From the NCBI GenBank assembly GCA_965276825.1, contig OZ255630.1, positions 2,852,001 to 2,916,000 on the forward strand: a stretch of DNA of 64,000 nt, written 5' to 3'. The position numbers were made by a program, and so were the translations under genes. Shown one piece after another: positions 8,143 through 16,922 of the stretch. Source of the DNA: G965276765 sp965276825. Its GTDB lineage: Bacteria > Actinomycetota > Acidimicrobiia > Acidimicrobiales > Palsa-688. Each line of letters begins with the position of its first letter. Positions within the stretch are counted from its first letter, which is position 1. The notes under the pieces are model-generated. The model saw only the letters and a list, made by a program, of their open reading frames with translations, ran no database searches and had not been told where the DNA came from.

Positions 8143-8592
8143 ATGGTGATGTCAGCCGGGGTGGTGGTGGCGATTGAGCAGTTGGCCGAGGGGGCTGCTC
8201 GCTGGGAGGACGCCTACCGGAGATGGGAGGGGGCTGTCGGAGTCCGCGACGGGGTGGCGGCACGCATGGAGGGCAGGCTGCTGGTGGCGACCGGCGGGCT
8301 GAGCGTGGCGCGCTTCGAAGCGGTTTGCCGTCGCCGATCGGTGCGCTCTGTCGTGGAGGCGACGCAGAAGGCGGCTGCTATCCGGTCGAGGGCGGGGGTC
8401 GAGGCGGCCGTGGCCGAGCGGGACCGTGATGTCGCGGCCGCTGACGCGGCCGTGTTGGCTGCCCGTGTTGTTCTGGCCGAGGCGAGCAAGGTCATCCTTG
8501 GCTATGGGGCAGCCGGGCCTCGCCTGGTCGGCCGGAGCCTGGCCGATCTTCGCCGCCTGGCGAGGCTCCCTGTCCGGACCATGACCGACTGA
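8143..8592 (+). CDS. Hypothetical helical protein of the mobile element
   Basis: The frame is open far upstream, but protein-like sequence begins at the ATG at 8143 (or 8149), giving about 149 residues. The product is alanine/arginine-rich and predicted helical (AIEQLAEGAARWEDAYRRW, then ATQKAAAIRSRAGVEAAVAERD and AAVLAARVVLAEASKVI), suggesting a coiled coil. No family is recognised. It is the first gene of the rightward run that leads to the UvrD-like helicase and ATPase, so an accessory transfer or replication role is possible, but this is inference from position only. Confidence 0.55.
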   Translation: MVMSAGVVVAIEQLAEGAARWEDAYRRWEGAVGVRDGVAARMEGRLLVATGGLSVARFEAVCRRRSVRSVVEATQKAAAIRSRAGVEAAVAERDRDVAAADAAVLAARVVLAEASKVILGYGAAGPRLVGRSLADLRRLARLPVRTMTD

Positions 8593-8706
8593 CCGACAGC
8601 TCGCGCTCCCACGGACAGGGAGGTGCGGAGCAGCCCTCAATAGGGTGGGCCGCCCGACGGTGACAGTGTGGGGGTTACAGGTCGTGGCCTTCGGCAGGAG
8701 GTCACC

Positions 8707-9012
8707 ATGCCCGTCCGCGACGAAGTACGGCGCACCCAGCGAAACCTGGCGGCTCTTGACGCCGCCCACCTGCGTGCCACCACCAGGCTCGATCAGGCGA
8801 GAGCCAGACGGGCCGAGGTGCTGGCCGAGGCCGACCTGACGGTCGCCGCCGCCCAGGAAGGGGTCGAGGCCGCAGTCGCGGAGATGGCCAACGGTGTCGG
8901 CGTCGAGTTGACCGCCCAGATGCTCGGCGTCGAGGCCACTGAGGTCCGCCGTATCGCCAAGGCCACTTCCCCCGCGAGCAACGGCGCCAGCGGTTCCAAG
9001 GGGGGGAGGTGA
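8707..9012 (+). CDS. Hypothetical small coiled-coil protein
   Basis: The ATG at 8707 follows CAGGAGGTCACC, a strong ribosome binding site. The 101-residue product begins MPVRDEVRRTQRNLAAL, is strongly helical and ends in a Ser/Gly tail. Its second half (AQMLGVEATEVRRIAKAT) resembles a single HTH-like segment. Its TGA (9010-9012) overlaps the next gene's start, so the two are translationally coupled. No family is recognised; small proteins of this kind are common ahead of helicase genes in actinobacterial integrative elements. Confidence 0.65.
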   Translation: MPVRDEVRRTQRNLAALDAAHLRATTRLDQARARRAEVLAEADLTVAAAQEGVEAAVAEMANGVGVELTAQMLGVEATEVRRIAKATSPASNGASGSKGGR

Positions 9013-9545
9013 TGGTCGGGCGTGAGCATCTCCATCACGACGACGTCCCCTCCACGTTGGCGATCCACGCCGACCTGCTCGACCACCGGCCCACCCTCCC
9101 CGACGGCTACGAGCTGACCGAGCACGGAGCCTGGGTCGACTGGGACGCGCTCGGACGATCCTGGTTGTCGAGCACCGAGGTCGCCGCGGTCCACCTCGCT
9201 CGGGGTTGCGCCATCGCGGAGCGCCACGGCGGCCTGCCGTTGTCGGTCGCCGGGGCGGTGCGTGAAGCGGTCGATGAGCTGACCGGCTGGTGGGCCGTCA
9301 CCCCCACCACCCGGCCCGACGTCGCCGGGGTCGACAGGTCCAGTGTCGAGGCGTATGGCTTCGCAGAGCCGGTCGGCTTGGACCCGTATCGCCCCGAGGC
9401 ACCCGGCACTGTTGACGAGGCGGGAGCCGACGGTCGCGTCGAGGAGTGGTGGGAGGCGCCAGCCTGGTCTCATCGCCGTCCCGTCCGGCGCTGTCGTGTC
9501 GAACTACCCGAGGGACCCGAGCCCGGTTGGGGTGTCGACCTGTGA
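9009..9545 (+). CDS. Hypothetical protein of the mobile element
   Basis: The start is GTG 9009 or ATG 9012; both overlap the previous stop. The product (about 178 residues) is acidic, contains PDGYELTEHGAWVDWDALG and a helical region, and ends in ELPEGPEPGWGVDL. No family is recognised. It has no signal peptide or membrane segment. Its TGA at 9543-9545 overlaps the GTG start of the helicase gene, so it is coupled on both sides and belongs to the same transcription unit. Confidence 0.6.
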   Translation: MMVGREHLHHDDVPSTLAIHADLLDHRPTLPDGYELTEHGAWVDWDALGRSWLSSTEVAAVHLARGCAIAERHGGLPLSVAGAVREAVDELTGWWAVTPTTRPDVAGVDRSSVEAYGFAEPVGLDPYRPEAPGTVDEAGADGRVEEWWEAPAWSHRRPVRRCRVELPEGPEPGWGVDL

Positions 9546-11382
9546 GGGCCTTGGGCGGCGCGCTCACACCGACCGTCGAGCAGCAGGCGGCTATCGACGC
9601 GTTTGCCACCGGCGGAACGGTGGTGATCGAGGCTGGGGCGGGGACCGGGAAGACCTCGACGCTGCGCCTCCTCGCCGCTGCGAGACCGCAGGCGAAGGGC
9701 CTGTACGTGGCCTACACAAGGCGATCCAGGTCGAAGCCGAACGGTCCTTCGGTCGCAACGTCGAGGCTCGCACCGCGCACTCCCTTGCCTACCGGGCGTT
9801 CGGGGCTCCGATGCGACACCGGCTGAACGGCCCCCGGGTCACCAGCCGTGACGCCGCGACGATCCTACGGGCGCCGAGCGTACCGTTGGGCGGCGATGTG
9901 GTGGTGGCCCCGGGTGCGGTGGCGTCGATGGCGTTGCGGACCGGCGCCGGCTTCTGCCACTCCGCTGATGAGGCGATCACCGCCGCGCACTTCGCCCGCC
10001 CCGAAGCTCCCGAGGCCGCCGACCTGGGCGGGCTGTCGGCGACGGTGGTCGGTGTCGCCCGCCGGGCCTGGGCGGACCTGAGCGCACCGTTGGGACGCCT
10101 GAAGCCGTCCCATGACGTCTATCTGAAGCTCTGGCAGCTGTCACGCCCCAGCCTTCGCTACGACTTCGTTCTCTTCGACGAGGCCCAGGACGCCGACCCG
10201 GCAGCCGCGGATGTCATCGTCCGCCAAGACGCCCAGCTCGTCGCTGTCGGCGACTCCGCCCAGGCGATCTACGGGTGGCGAGGCGCCACCGACTTCCTCG
10301 AACGTACACGGGCCGATCACCGGGTTGCGCTCACCCAGTCGTGGCGCTTCGGTCCCGCAGTGGCGGAGGAGGCGAACGTCTGGCTCGGGGTTCTCGATGC
10401 CCGCCTCCGACTCCAGGGCTCACCGCACCGGGTCTCGACCCTCGGCCCGGTCGAGGTGCCGGATGCTGTCTTGTGTCGAACCAACGCCGGATGTGTCGCC
10501 GAGGTGATGACCGCCCAGGACGACGGGCGACCTGTCGCGCTGGTCGGCGGCGGCGAGGACATGGTCGCTCTGGCAGAGGCGTCCAAGCGGCTCCGAGCCG
10601 GCCAACCCGCAGGGCATCCTGAGCTGGTCGCGTTCAGGGACTGGGCCGAGGTCGCCGACTACGCCGAGAACGACCCCGGCGGCTCCGATCTCGCTGTTGC
10701 CGTCAAGCTCATCGACGCGCATGGGCCCGAGGCGATCATCGCTGCCATCCGGGGCTGTGTCCCAGAGGCCGAGGCGGACCTGGCTGTCTCCACCACCCAC
10801 AAGGCCAAAGGCAGGGAGTGGGGCCAGGTTGTCGTCGCCGGCGACTTTCGCGAGCCGAAGACCGATCCTGTCACCGGTGTCCCCGGTCCCATCCCCGCAG
10901 CGGAGGCGATGCTCGCCTACGTGACGGTCACCAGAGCCATGGGCCGACTCGACAACGCAGGTCTCGCCTGGGTCCACTCCCACCCCGCCGTCGCCCGAAG
11001 CCAGGACGGGGCGATCCGCCATGGCCGGGCGATGGCTGCAGACGCAGAAGCACCCGCACCTGGCGTGGACCACGCAGAGGAACCCTGCCACTCCGAGACG
11101 GCCACCGGTGTCAGGGGACCATCCCCGGTCGCCGGTAGTCCCGCGCAGATGGTCGTGCCGCCTGCCGGCACCGGGGTGCGAGTGCGTGGCCTGCGCGGCG
11201 AGTGGACCGTGCGAGGCAGGGGCGCCGACGGCTCGGTCACCCTTACCGGCGGCCCGAGCGGCCACTGGCGTTCGGTGACTGCGGAGCGGCTCATCATCCC
11301 TGGCCCCGGGCGAGCCCGCCGAACGGCCGGAGCGAGGCCTGTCCCCGCTGTCGCGGAGGCGGCCGACAGTCCGGCGATCTGA
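9542..11382 (+). pseudogene. UvrD/Rep-like SF1 helicase, frameshifted
   Basis: The GTG at 9542 overlaps the previous TGA. The first frame encodes LTPTVEQQAAIDAF and Walker A VIEAGAGTGKTSTLRLL, then LYVAYT. The rest is in another frame from about 9718: KAIQVEAERSFGRNVEARTAHSLAYRAFG, DEAQDADPA (DExQ box), VGDSAQAIYGWRGA, LTQSWRFGPAVA and STTHKAKGREW. TACACAAGG instead of the expected TACAACAAGG explains the break. An intact protein would be about 613 residues, with a C-terminal domain (VRGLRGEWTVRGRG). It is an ATP-dependent 3'-5' DNA helicase family member, here probably inactive because Walker A is separated from the other motifs. Confidence 0.8.
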
Positions 11383-11463
11383 CCCCGGACCCCGAGTCTG
11401 CTCCTGATAGCAGAGGCCCCCGGTCGGTACCCGGAGGCCCCCCAGCACAGCGAGGTACCTGCA

Positions 11464-12972
11464 ATGAACGACTCTAGCTTTGACGACGACGCCCCACTCG
11501 AAGTCGACTGGGCCGAGGAGGGACCAGATGCCGACCTTGGCGAGCAGCCCCCGCCGCTTCACCTTGTCGGCCCCGACCACCCAGACGCCCCCGGACCAGC
11601 CGGCTACGAGCCCGAGATGGAGATGCGCCGGGCGTGGCGCGCCCTGCAACGGGCCGGCCGCGATGGCGTCGTGGCCGGTCATGTCACCCACCGCCTCGCG
11701 GCGATGCTCTCCGCGTGGTGGTGGCCGCTACGCCACGGCGACGACGTATGGGCCATGCCACGACGCAGCCGCGACCAGCCCCCCGGCGGCATCCTCCGCC
11801 CACTCGACACCCCCGAGCTGCGCCAACGAGCCACGGCCCGCTTCGCCGAGCGCTGCCCCGACGAACCCATCCCGTCATCCTCGACGCTCACCACCGCCCT
11901 CACCCGCTTCGCTGGAGCCGCGACCACACTGGCGCGCCCCCCGCAGCTGAGATGGGGACGCGACTCCGACGGTGCCCTGTGGTGGGACCCCGGCCGTCCC
12001 GACGGGGCGTGCGCCCGAATAGCCAAGGAAGGATGGAGCATCGAGAGCCATCCCGGCTGTTGGTTCCGGCGCACCGACCTCATCCGCCAACTGCCCCTAC
12101 CGGAGCCGGGCGGTGACCTCGATGACCTGTGGCAGTTCGTGCGCGTCGAGCCGGTCGACCGACCTCTCGTGGTCGCCTGGATGCTCGCCCAGACCCAACC
12201 CGAAGCCGAACGCGCCGCCGGTCTGCTCTACATCACCGGCCCAGCCGGGGGCGGCAAGACCACTGCCGCCCGCTGTCTCACCCGGGCATGCGGGGACATG
12301 CCCGAACCGCGGTCCCTCGCCGATGAGGACCGGGCCAACCGGAACATGTTCGTCGCGTCCGCAGCCGCCTGGACGGTGTGGCTCGACAACCTGTCAGTCA
12401 TCACCGCCGAACAGTCGGACACCCTCTGCACCATGGTCACCGGCCGCACGGAAACCTACCGACGGCTGCATACCGACACCGCCACGGTCACCCTCGACGT
12501 CGGCCGACCCGTCCTCGCCACCGCCGTCGAGGTCCCGGTCCTGCGCCCCGACCTGATCACCCGGATGATCCCCGTCGAGGTCGACCCCGGCGAAACTGGC
12601 CGCGTCGCCGAGGACACCCTCCTCGCCTCGTTCACTGTCGCCCAGCCCCGCATCTTCGGAGCGCTGCTCAGCCTGCTCGCCGCCACCATGAACGCACCAC
12701 AACCCCATGTCGACCTACCCCGCATCGCCGTGCTCGGCCGCATGGCCGCGCAGGCCGACACCATCCGAGGCACCGACACCCTCGCCCGCCTCCGTCACCG
12801 CCAAGGATTGCTACTGGCCGACACCGTGGCCGACGACCCGTTCTTCACCGCCGTGCGCACCATGGTCCGGGACCGCTTCGCCGGCACCGCGACCGAGCTT
12901 CTCGGTGTGCTCGATCCGAACGGGACATGGCCCGCACCTGGCGTGCCCAGTGGCCGTCGCCCAAAGCGGTGA
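11464..12972 (+). CDS. P-loop ATPase of the mobile element, C-terminus frameshifted
   Basis: This is a 502-residue ATPase-like protein. Its acidic N-terminus is followed by an uncharacterised domain and a P-loop module with Walker A YITGPAGGGKTTAARCL at about residues 258-274, a Walker B-like AAWTVWLDNLS, and RPVLATAVEVPVLRPDLITRM, similar in layout to plasmid and phage SF3-like helicase/primase ATPases. The last residues (PAPGVPSGRRPKR) are out of frame. Frame +2 continues as WPSPKAVSSRLKRHEGALRQ and TWKLIAPPPWSE to 13,094, a winged-helix-like tail usual for such proteins. A frameshift near 12,925 therefore truncated it. A role in element replication is likely but unproven. Confidence 0.65.
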   Translation: MNDSSFDDDAPLEVDWAEEGPDADLGEQPPPLHLVGPDHPDAPGPAGYEPEMEMRRAWRALQRAGRDGVVAGHVTHRLAAMLSAWWWPLRHGDDVWAMPRRSRDQPPGGILRPLDTPELRQRATARFAERCPDEPIPSSSTLTTALTRFAGAATTLARPPQLRWGRDSDGALWWDPGRPDGACARIAKEGWSIESHPGCWFRRTDLIRQLPLPEPGGDLDDLWQFVRVEPVDRPLVVAWMLAQTQPEAERAAGLLYITGPAGGGKTTAARCLTRACGDMPEPRSLADEDRANRNMFVASAAAWTVWLDNLSVITAEQSDTLCTMVTGRTETYRRLHTDTATVTLDVGRPVLATAVEVPVLRPDLITRMIPVEVDPGETGRVAEDTLLASFTVAQPRIFGALLSLLAATMNAPQPHVDLPRIAVLGRMAAQADTIRGTDTLARLRHRQGLLLADTVADDPFFTAVRTMVRDRFAGTATELLGVLDPNGTWPAPGVPSGRRPKR

Positions 12973-13094
12973 GCAGCCGCCTCAAACGCCACGAGGGCGC
13001 CCTCCGCCAAGCCGGCTGGACCGTCGCCTGCGCCGACAACGGTCACAAGGGCCGCACCTGGAAGCTGATCGCCCCGCCGCCATGGTCCGAGTAG

Positions 13095-13395
13095 TCGCCC
13101 GTCTGTCGACGCCACCGACAACTCCCCGTGGCGGGCGACATCCGTTACCACGCAGAGCGGCCAGCCGTAGGAAGGACGAGCCGGCGCCCTTCCGGTCAGA
13201 CCACGGCTCGCTCAGAACGACCTGTTCGGCGTGGTCCAACAGCAAGCACCTCAGACGCCGCTCGCGCTTGCCGCTGCAAGCACTTGGGCGTTCCGGTCTG
13301 GCCATCAGCGACCGACGCAGCGAGCCGGCCATGGGGCTGGCCCGTTCCCATTTCGGGATGGATGAACGGACGGGCCGGACCAGGTCCACGAGCGC
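13095..13395. other. Gap without a supported gene; possible terminator hairpin
   Basis: This gap between the left mobility block and the cargo holds no convincing coding frame. Right after the ATPase tail, GTCGCCCG at 13,094-13,101 and CGGGCGAC at 13,132-13,139 form a perfect 8-bp inverted repeat with a 30-base loop that is itself GC-rich, a possible transcription end. The cargo begins at 13,396. Confidence 0.35.
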
Positions 13396-14199
13396 TCACT
13401 CCCGCAATGCTTCGCTCTCCGTCCGGGTCCCCTGCAGTTGCACCTGTAGCTCGACATCGACGAAGCCGAGCGAGCGGTACAACCCAATGGCCGGGCCATC
13501 CGCGTCGGCCACGATGACCACCTCGGTAGCGTTCCACCGTTCCCGCGCCACCTCCGCTCCTTCCACCACGAGACGCCCGGCGAGGCCTCGCCGCCGGTGC
13601 GCGGCCTCGGTGTGCACGTGCTGGTAGCGGGCGACTCCGGACCCGTCGCAGGCGACCCCGAGAGAGGACACCAACCGGTCGCTGACGAAGGCGCCGACGA
13701 ACGCGGCGTGACCGTTCTCGCTCAACGTCCGCGCCTCGGTGATGCGCCCGAGCTGATAGTCACGGTCTGCCGCGGCCGCTGGGCCTTCGCTGAGCGCGTC
13801 GGCCATGCGCAGCTCCATCAGCTGTTGCCAGTCATCGTCGTCAGCCAGCATCCGCAGCTCGGCCTCGACGGGCCCTGGGGGCGCCAGCCCGTCACTGGCG
13901 ACCGCCAGGACCACCGAGACGTCCGGCTCCACACCGAACGAAGCGGCGGAGGCAGGGACCGCGCCTTCGGTCCCGTCGACACCGATGGCCACGTGCCCGG
14001 CGGTGGGGAACGCCTCGCGGAAGGCATCCAACGCTGCATCGAAGCCCACTGAGCCGGAGACCAGGATGAAGTTGCCCCACCAGAAATTCGGGTTGGTCGC
14101 CGTTCGCACCACCAAGCGGTCACCGGCGTCGATCACCTCGGAGCCCGCGAAGCGCCGCACCATCAGGTCAGTGGCGAAGCCGAGCGAGCGAACCTGCAC
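13396..14199 (-). CDS. GNAT-family N-acetyltransferase
   Basis: This intact 267-residue protein would transfer acetyl from acetyl-CoA to an unknown amine. The C-terminal GNAT fold is clear: QHVHTEAAHRRRGLAGRLVVEGA (the acetyl-CoA-binding Q/R-x-x-G-x-G/A region), then GPAIGLYRSLGFVDVELQVQL. The N-terminal 110 residues (RFAGSEVIDAGDRLVVRT, NFWWGNFILV) form the second, degenerate domain found in larger two-domain GNATs. The start is GTG at 14,199. It is the first cargo gene, transcribed towards the left mobility block. Substrate cannot be inferred. Confidence 0.85.
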   Translation of the reverse strand: MQVRSLGFATDLMVRRFAGSEVIDAGDRLVVRTATNPNFWWGNFILVSGSVGFDAALDAFREAFPTAGHVAIGVDGTEGAVPASAASFGVEPDVSVVLAVASDGLAPPGPVEAELRMLADDDDWQQLMELRMADALSEGPAAAADRDYQLGRITEARTLSENGHAAFVGAFVSDRLVSSLGVACDGSGVARYQHVHTEAAHRRRGLAGRLVVEGAEVARERWNATEVVIVADADGPAIGLYRSLGFVDVELQVQLQGTRTESEALRE

Positions 14200-14305
14200 G
14201 ACCCGGACCTTACTGGAGAGCCCTCCGTGGCCAGCTGATCAAAGGCGTGCTGCCCATATCTCGATCCTCGACCAGGCTGCCGGCTCTGCGTGACAGCATG
14301 GCGGC

Positions 14306-14737
14306 GTGACCACGGAGTTTGAGCCAGCGCTAGTACCGGACCTGTTGGTGAGCGACGTTGGGACCAGTATCGAGTTCTGGTGCAGCATCTGCGGGTTCGA
14401 GGTTCGCTACGACCGGCCGGACGAGGGCTTTGCCTACATCACGCGCGGCACCGCACACGTGATGCTCGAACAGTCCGACGTGGGCCGCCACTGGATCACG
14501 GCTGAGCTGCAAGCGCCGCGTGGCCGAGGTATCAACTTCCAGATCACCGTTCCAGACGTCGAGTCGATCGTCTCAGCGCTGCGAGCGGCAGGGGTCGAGC
14601 TGTTCATGCAGCCCGAAACGAAGTGGTATCGGGTCGGCCACGAGGACGCCGGCGTGCGTCAGTTCCTTGTAACTGATCCCGACGGTTATCTGATCCGGTT
14701 CCAAAGCTCGCTCGGGCGCCGCATGACCGCCCGATAG
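14306..14737 (+). CDS. VOC-family protein (glyoxalase/bleomycin-resistance-like)
   Basis: This 143-residue single-module VOC protein has the paired beta-alpha-beta-beta-beta halves: VPDLLVSDVGTSIEFWCSICGFEV...YDRPDEGFAYI and RGINFQITVPDVESIVSALRAAGVELF...QFLVTDPDGYLIRF. It resembles cytosolic dimeric binding proteins such as BLMT-like bleomycin sequestering proteins, but the ligand is unknown. The start is GTG 14,306. It forms a same-strand pair with the GNAT gene that follows 53 bases later. Confidence 0.85.
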   Translation: MTTEFEPALVPDLLVSDVGTSIEFWCSICGFEVRYDRPDEGFAYITRGTAHVMLEQSDVGRHWITAELQAPRGRGINFQITVPDVESIVSALRAAGVELFMQPETKWYRVGHEDAGVRQFLVTDPDGYLIRFQSSLGRRMTAR

Positions 14738-14790
14738 CCCAACGGTGAGCGGGACGGCGACCGACCCGGGGAACTGCATAGGCTGACCGG

Positions 14791-15300
14791 GTGGACGTGA
14801 CCGTCGCAGTCTTGGCGAACGCCGACGCCGGCGAGTTCATCGAAGCGGTGCGAGCAAGTCGGTCGCTCCATCACCCGTGGATCGACCCGCCGGACACCGC
14901 CGAGCGGTTCGCCTCCTACCTTGAGCATGCGGCTCGTGACGATCAAGCGACGTACCTAATCCGCCACGCCGGCTGCAAGGGCCTGGTGGGCTACGTCAGC
15001 GTGGGCAACATCGTGCACCGGGCATTCCAGTCGGCAAACCTGGGTTACGCAGCGTTCGCAGGCCATGCCGGGCGCGGCTTGATGACCGCCGGGCTACAGG
15101 GCGTGCTCCGCATCGCCTTCGGCCAGCTCGGCCTGCACCGGGTGGAAGCCAACATTCAGCCGGCCAACGCCCGCTCGATCACTCTTGTGCGACGGCTCGG
15201 ATTCGAGAAGGAGGGATATTCGCCGCGCTACTTGATGGTCGACGGCGATTGGCGTGACCACGAGCGTTGGGCGCTACGGACAGAGGTCTTCACCGCCTGA
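14791..15300 (+). CDS. GNAT-family (RimJ/RimL-like) N-acetyltransferase
   Basis: This intact 169-residue acetyltransferase has the RimJ-type layout: LHHPWIDPPDTAERFASYL near the N-terminus, then NLGYAAFAGHAGRGLMTAGL for acetyl-CoA binding, LHRVEANIQPANARSITLVRRLGF, and a C-terminal YLMVDGDWRDHERWAL. Such enzymes acetylate protein N-termini or small molecules including antibiotics. The start is GTG 14,791. A copy of the recurrent motif lies 40 bases after its stop. Confidence 0.88.
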   Translation: MDVTVAVLANADAGEFIEAVRASRSLHHPWIDPPDTAERFASYLEHAARDDQATYLIRHAGCKGLVGYVSVGNIVHRAFQSANLGYAAFAGHAGRGLMTAGLQGVLRIAFGQLGLHRVEANIQPANARSITLVRRLGFEKEGYSPRYLMVDGDWRDHERWALRTEVFTA

Positions 15301-15340
15301 CGGAGCCGGGTGCCGGGGCAGCCTCGACCTGTTCCGCCGG

Positions 15341-15356
15341 GGGATCCCTGACCGGT
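15341..15356 (+). repeat. Recurrent gene-end motif, copy 1
   Basis: GGGATCCCTGACCGGT fits the consensus GGGATCNNNNACYGGG at all but the last position. It lies 40 bases after the stop of a rightward GNAT gene and about 80 bases before the stop of the leftward VapC gene. Confidence 0.5.
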
Positions 15357-15432
15357 CAGCACAGCGAATGAGGCGCTCGTATTGGGGCTCCGTCAGCTGA
15401 TGTCCGCTGGCACCTCGTGTGACAGACTTATG

Positions 15433-15903
15433 TCACCAGATCCGCTTGTGCGACGCCGACTCGCCTCGGGTGCGTCGCCTTCCCTGCTCGTCCCACGGGT
15501 TGAGCAGTTCGACGCCCAGCGTTTGGAAGTCAGCGGTGTTGCGGGTGACGACGACGAGGTTGGAGCTGAGCGCGGTTGCCGCTATCAGAACGTCTCGCTC
15601 CGGCCGCGGGTCTGGGACGTGCATCCGGACAGCCTGTCGAACGACGGCCAGATCGACGGGCAATGTACGGGTGGCGAAGGCGGCGAGCAGGTCGCGTTCG
15701 AGCCAGCCGCGGAGGACGGCGCCTTGCTCAGGGTCGCGCCGCTCCAGCCGGGCAACGCCGATCTCGATCTCCATCACGGTGATGACGCTGATCAACAGAT
15801 CGCTCGTGGCTTGTTGCTGGGCCCAGGTACGCACGTTCGGGGCGGCCCGTCCCGCTGGTTTCCGAAGCTCGCTGATGACGTTGGTGTCGAGCAGGTAGCT
15901 CAC
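15433..15903 (-). CDS. vapC: VapC-type toxin (PIN-domain ribonuclease)
   Basis: This is a PIN-domain toxin, about 156 residues, that would cleave RNA when freed from its antitoxin. The acidic active-site set is visible: D in SYLLDTNVISEL, E in VITVMEIEIGVARLE, D in RPERDVLIAATAL, and VVTRNTADF near the end. The GTG start at 15,903 overlaps the antitoxin's TGA by the GTGA arrangement, so the pair is coupled. The usual PIN end (LELLNPW-like) is followed by about 20 extra basic residues. Confidence 0.9.
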   Translation of the reverse strand: MSYLLDTNVISELRKPAGRAAPNVRTWAQQQATSDLLISVITVMEIEIGVARLERRDPEQGAVLRGWLERDLLAAFATRTLPVDLAVVRQAVRMHVPDPRPERDVLIAATALSSNLVVVTRNTADFQTLGVELLNPWDEQGRRRTRGESASHKRIW

Positions 15904-16139
15904 AGTCCAGGTGGAGTGAGGGAGAGGTCGACTCGTTCGAGGACGAGGTCGAGGTCGTCGTCGGCCGATAGCCAGTCGACGATGTTGCGCCGGTCGGCCA
16001 CCAGCCGGTGGTAGTCCTGGATAGAGAGCAGCACGTGCGAGGGCTTGCCGCGGTCGGTGATGATCACGGGCTCGGTGGCGGCCAAGCGTTTGGCCGCGCT
16101 GACGTCCTGGTTGAAGTCGCGTGAGGTGATGCTCGACAT
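15900..16139 (-). CDS. Phd/YefM-family antitoxin
   Basis: This 79-residue antitoxin begins with ATG at 16,139 after GGAGG; a TTG at 16,145 is less likely. The Phd/YefM DNA-binding domain is clear: SSITSRDFNQDVSAAKRLA, then PVIITDRGKPSHVLLSIQDYHRL. The acidic C-terminus (DWLSADDDLDLVLERVDL) would wrap around the PIN toxin. Such antitoxins bind operator palindromes and repress the operon together with the toxin; a perfect palindrome lies 14 bases upstream. Confidence 0.92.
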   Translation of the reverse strand: MSSITSRDFNQDVSAAKRLAATEPVIITDRGKPSHVLLSIQDYHRLVADRRNIVDWLSADDDLDLVLERVDLSLTPPGL

Positions 16140-16152
16140 CGTCAACCTCCAT

Positions 16153-16168
16153 GTAGGTACGTACCTAC
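16153..16168. promoter_or_regulatory. Palindromic operator of the toxin-antitoxin operon
   Basis: GTAGGTACGTACCTAC is a perfect 16-bp palindrome 14 bases upstream of the antitoxin ATG. Phd/YefM antitoxins bind such palindromes next to their own promoter, so this is the likely autoregulatory site. Confidence 0.7.
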
Positions 16169-16208
16169 GGTAGCGCTCTCCGCGAAAGTAGATGTCTCGA
16201 ACCAGTGG

Positions 16209-16224
16209 GGGATCGTCAACTGGG
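16209..16224 (+). repeat. Recurrent gene-end motif, copy 2
   Basis: GGGATCGTCAACTGGG matches the consensus fully. On the minus strand it contains the TGA stop of the methyltransferase gene, so the gene ends inside the motif. Confidence 0.55.
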
Positions 16225-16785
16225 GACCGGCTTGTGGGCCACGAAGTGGGTCCGGTTGTCGGCGTCGACGGTGATCCGCTCGAAGCCGAGGGTCTGCAGC
16301 CGGACCATCAGAGTGCCGGGCTCAACCGGGTTGTAGGTGTCGTCCTCGTGGAAATGGTGCAGCTCGTCGCTGGGTCGGCTGTCGGACCCGATGAGCACGG
16401 CACCGGCCCGCAACACCCGGAGCACCTCAGCCAGCAGCATGTTCTGCAAGGCGAAGGTCGGCACGTGGTGGAGCATGGTGAACGATCCGGCCGAGTCGAA
16501 CGAGCCATCCGCGAAGGTCATGGCCGTGGCGTCGCCGTGCACAACCTCCACGTTCGTCCCGGCGAAGCGGACCACCAACTTCTCCGCTGCCACCTCGTCG
16601 AACTCGACCACTACCAGCCGCTCCACCCGGTGGCGCAACCAATCGGTGGCCGCTCCCGGGCCTGGGCCGACCTCCACCATCTCGGCCCCGAGATCGACGT
16701 CCCGGGCCAGCGGGGTCAAGATGCCGGTCTGCAGGTGCTCGGCCCACTCCGGGCTGGAGCACAGCTTGGCGTGGCGTTCGTTCAC
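16216..16785 (-). CDS. Class I SAM-dependent methyltransferase
   Basis: This intact 189-residue enzyme has the Rossmann-like SAM fold: motif I MVEVGPGPGAATDWL, an acidic end of strand 2 (VVVEFDE), motif II VEVVHGDATAMTFADGSFDSAG and FTMLHHVP, then EVLRVLRAGAVLIGSD. Methyl acceptor unknown. The start is GTG 16,785. The stop codon lies inside copy 2 of the recurrent motif. It is one of five SAM methyltransferase genes in the cargo. Confidence 0.88.
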   Translation of the reverse strand: MNERHAKLCSSPEWAEHLQTGILTPLARDVDLGAEMVEVGPGPGAATDWLRHRVERLVVVEFDEVAAEKLVVRFAGTNVEVVHGDATAMTFADGSFDSAGSFTMLHHVPTFALQNMLLAEVLRVLRAGAVLIGSDSRPSDELHHFHEDDTYNPVEPGTLMVRLQTLGFERITVDADNRTHFVAHKPVPS

Positions 16786-16922
16786 CCCGTGAGGCTACCG
16801 ACGGCTCGCTGAGCCCTACCCGGGCACGCAGAGACTCGGAGCGCCCGCAAAACGATCCGGTTGCGGGAAGCGACATCACCAACTCGTGGTCGGCCAAGAG
16901 ACCAGGTTCGTAGCGTGAGAAC

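Noticed and set aside
10420..11691. Minus-strand frame opposite the UvrD-like g
   Set aside because: The plus strand carries DExQ and further helicase motifs; the minus frame is a compositional shadow.
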